From the NCBI GenBank assembly GCA_023429135.1, contig JAEYWD010000007.1:1-64000 (forward strand): 64,000 nucleotides of DNA, read 5' to 3'. Under the pieces are notes generated by a model. It did no database searches, was not told the DNA's origin, and saw nothing but the letters and a program-made list of their open reading frames with translations. Made by a program: the position numbers and the translations under genes. The DNA comes from Bacteroidota bacterium. Lineage in GTDB: Bacteria; Bacteroidota; Bacteroidia; Bacteroidales; JAAUTT01. Shown here one piece after another: positions 63,142 to 64,000 of the stretch (within the stretch, counting starts at the first letter, position 1; each line of letters starts with the position of its first letter).

Positions 63142-64000
63142 ATGCCCAATGATTCTCAACTAAGAGCACAATTCTATATTAACTCGCGCCGGTTCGACGA
63201 GGCCGAAAACCAGTTAAAACAATCGCTGGCTCAAAATCCTCACGATGCCGAAACATTAAACATGTTGGCATACTGCTGTCTGATGCAGAACAAAAACAAG
63301 GAGGCGCTTCAGCATATCGAAAATGCTATTGGTCAGGATCCGACCAATGCCCGGCATTTCTATATCCGGGCTTTTATAAAATACGACGACAGCAATTATA
63401 AAGAGGCTGAAACCAATATTCTCGAAGCGCTGGCACTCGACTCGGTTGAGCCTGAATATTTCTCACTGCTTGCGAATATCAGAATTCACACGGCTCGTTT
63501 TAAGGAAGCCCTGGAAGCGGCAAACAATGGTTTGTCAATCGATGCTGAAAACCTAGCCTGCTTAAATGCCAGAACAATTGCCCTGCTGAAAATGAAGAAA
63601 GCCGATGCTGCTTATGCAACCATCGAAAAAGCGCTGGCTTACGATCCAAACGACAGTCATACCCATACCACCTTCGGTTTTGCATTGCTCGAAAACGGAG
63701 AGTCAAAACTCTCGCTTGTGCATTTCAGAGAAGCATTGAGGTTGAATCCATCTAACGAATCGGCCCGTCGTGGTATTATCGAAGCCATGAAATCACGATA
63801 TCTTGTATACCGGCTTTTTCTTCAGTATGCCTTCTGGCTCTCGCGTCTAAAAGGAAACTTTCAATGGGGATTTATTATCGGGTTGTATATACTTATCCGC
63901 ATTATCGATTCGGTTGCAAGTTCCAATCCCGGAGCAGCTCCGTTTCTTTATCCTGTAATCTATCTTTATGCCTCGTTTGTTGTATTTACCTGGCTAATCA
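63142..64000 (+). CDS. TPR protein with membrane helices, cut by window end
   Basis: ATG at 63142 opens a frame that is still open at the last base (286 codons seen). Residues about 1-210 are TPR units (RFDEAENQLKQSLAQNPHDA, ALQHIENAIGQDPTNA, AYATIEKALAYDPNDS). Then membrane helices begin (FIIGLYILIRIIDSV, YPVIYLYASFVVFTWLI). It is six bases from the TPR-AAA gene, so the two proteins likely work together, with the ATPase brought to the membrane. The C-terminus and full membrane topology are unknown. Confidence 0.8.
   Translation, partial: MPNDSQLRAQFYINSRRFDEAENQLKQSLAQNPHDAETLNMLAYCCLMQNKNKEALQHIENAIGQDPTNARHFYIRAFIKYDDSNYKEAETNILEALALDSVEPEYFSLLANIRIHTARFKEALEAANNGLSIDAENLACLNARTIALLKMKKADAAYATIEKALAYDPNDSHTHTTFGFALLENGESKLSLVHFREALRLNPSNESARRGIIEAMKSRYLVYRLFLQYAFWLSRLKGNFQWGFIIGLYILIRIIDSVASSNPGAAPFLYPVIYLYASFVVFTWLI

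Noticed and set aside
1..64000. tRNA, rRNA, IS element, prophage or riboswitch
   Set aside because: No cloverleaf, rRNA block, transposase, terminal repeats, phage gene or known aptamer could be recognised by eye on either strand.

Overview
The window is a chromosomal segment of a Bacteroidota bacterium, most likely an anaerobic or facultative member of the Bacteroidales/Marinilabiliales. The evidence is a type IX secretion sorting domain, a TonB-dependent receptor with a carboxypeptidase-regulatory-like N-terminus, a Bacteroidota-type AsnB tail, a DUF4301 protein, a Nudix-type AraR regulator, several promoters of the Bacteroidota TAnnTTTG type, moderate GC and many polysaccharide-degrading genes. 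I found no rRNA, tRNA, CRISPR array, prophage or insertion sequence.

Layout. (1) 0.3-9.8 kb holds glycan and pectin genes: a GH29 fucosidase, asparagine synthetase, a TAT-exported Gfo/Idh/MocA oxidoreductase followed by a very large HEAT plus double DUF1080 (3-keto-disaccharide hydrolase) protein, and a PL10 pectate lyase. (2) 9.9-15.4 kb holds an arginase-family/nitrilase pair, a TonB-dependent receptor with a partner protein, and YjbQ. (3) 15.6-21.8 kb holds indolepyruvate:ferredoxin oxidoreductase subunits, an aminotransferase and citrate synthase, which suggests amino-acid fermentation linked to central carbon. (4) 21.9-30.7 kb holds a 1267-residue secreted protein made of seven CBM6-like modules, phosphofructokinase, butyrate kinase, a FabK/nitronate monooxygenase-like flavoprotein and an unrecognised two-Rossmann-like protein. 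(5) 30.8-45.7 kb is mixed housekeeping and hypothetical genes: endonuclease III, a pseudo-metalloprotease, a cysteine-protease-fold protein, TPR and thioredoxin-fold proteins, a SUMF1-like protein, zwf-pgl, an esterase, and two broken genes. One broken gene is frameshifted (41338-42119). The other is a GH5 glucanase split by one TGA just before its catalytic nucleophile (44452-45666). (6) 45.7-51.4 kb is a run of a PhoB-like regulator, a membrane-anchored unknown, an HPt protein, a CheY-like receiver, a membrane HEAT protein and a processive family 2 glycosyltransferase. I read it as a phosphorelay-controlled exopolysaccharide synthase and the best candidate here for an undescribed system. (7) 51.5-61.6 kb is an L-arabinose/galactose island: araB, araD, an SSS transporter, araR, a DUF1080 protein, galM, galK and a GH43 enzyme, with operator-like inverted repeats shared between promoters. 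(8) 61.8-64.0 kb holds a TPR-AAA ATPase and a TPR membrane protein cut by the window end.

How it fits together. Extracellular enzymes (GH29, PL10, GH43, GH5, DUF1080/Gfo-Idh) release sugars. The SSS transporter, AraB/AraD and GalM/GalK, with the zwf/pgl pentose-phosphate entry and PFK, would feed them into central metabolism. Citrate synthase, IorAB and butyrate kinase point to a fermentative or mixed lifestyle.

Many intergenic gaps carry dispersed word-like repeats of at least four families (tatggactatcgac-like, cctaaacgcctaacag-like, cgggttacgag-like, acgacttacgac-like) and three palindromes. Function statements come from motifs read by eye and from family knowledge; no database search was run.
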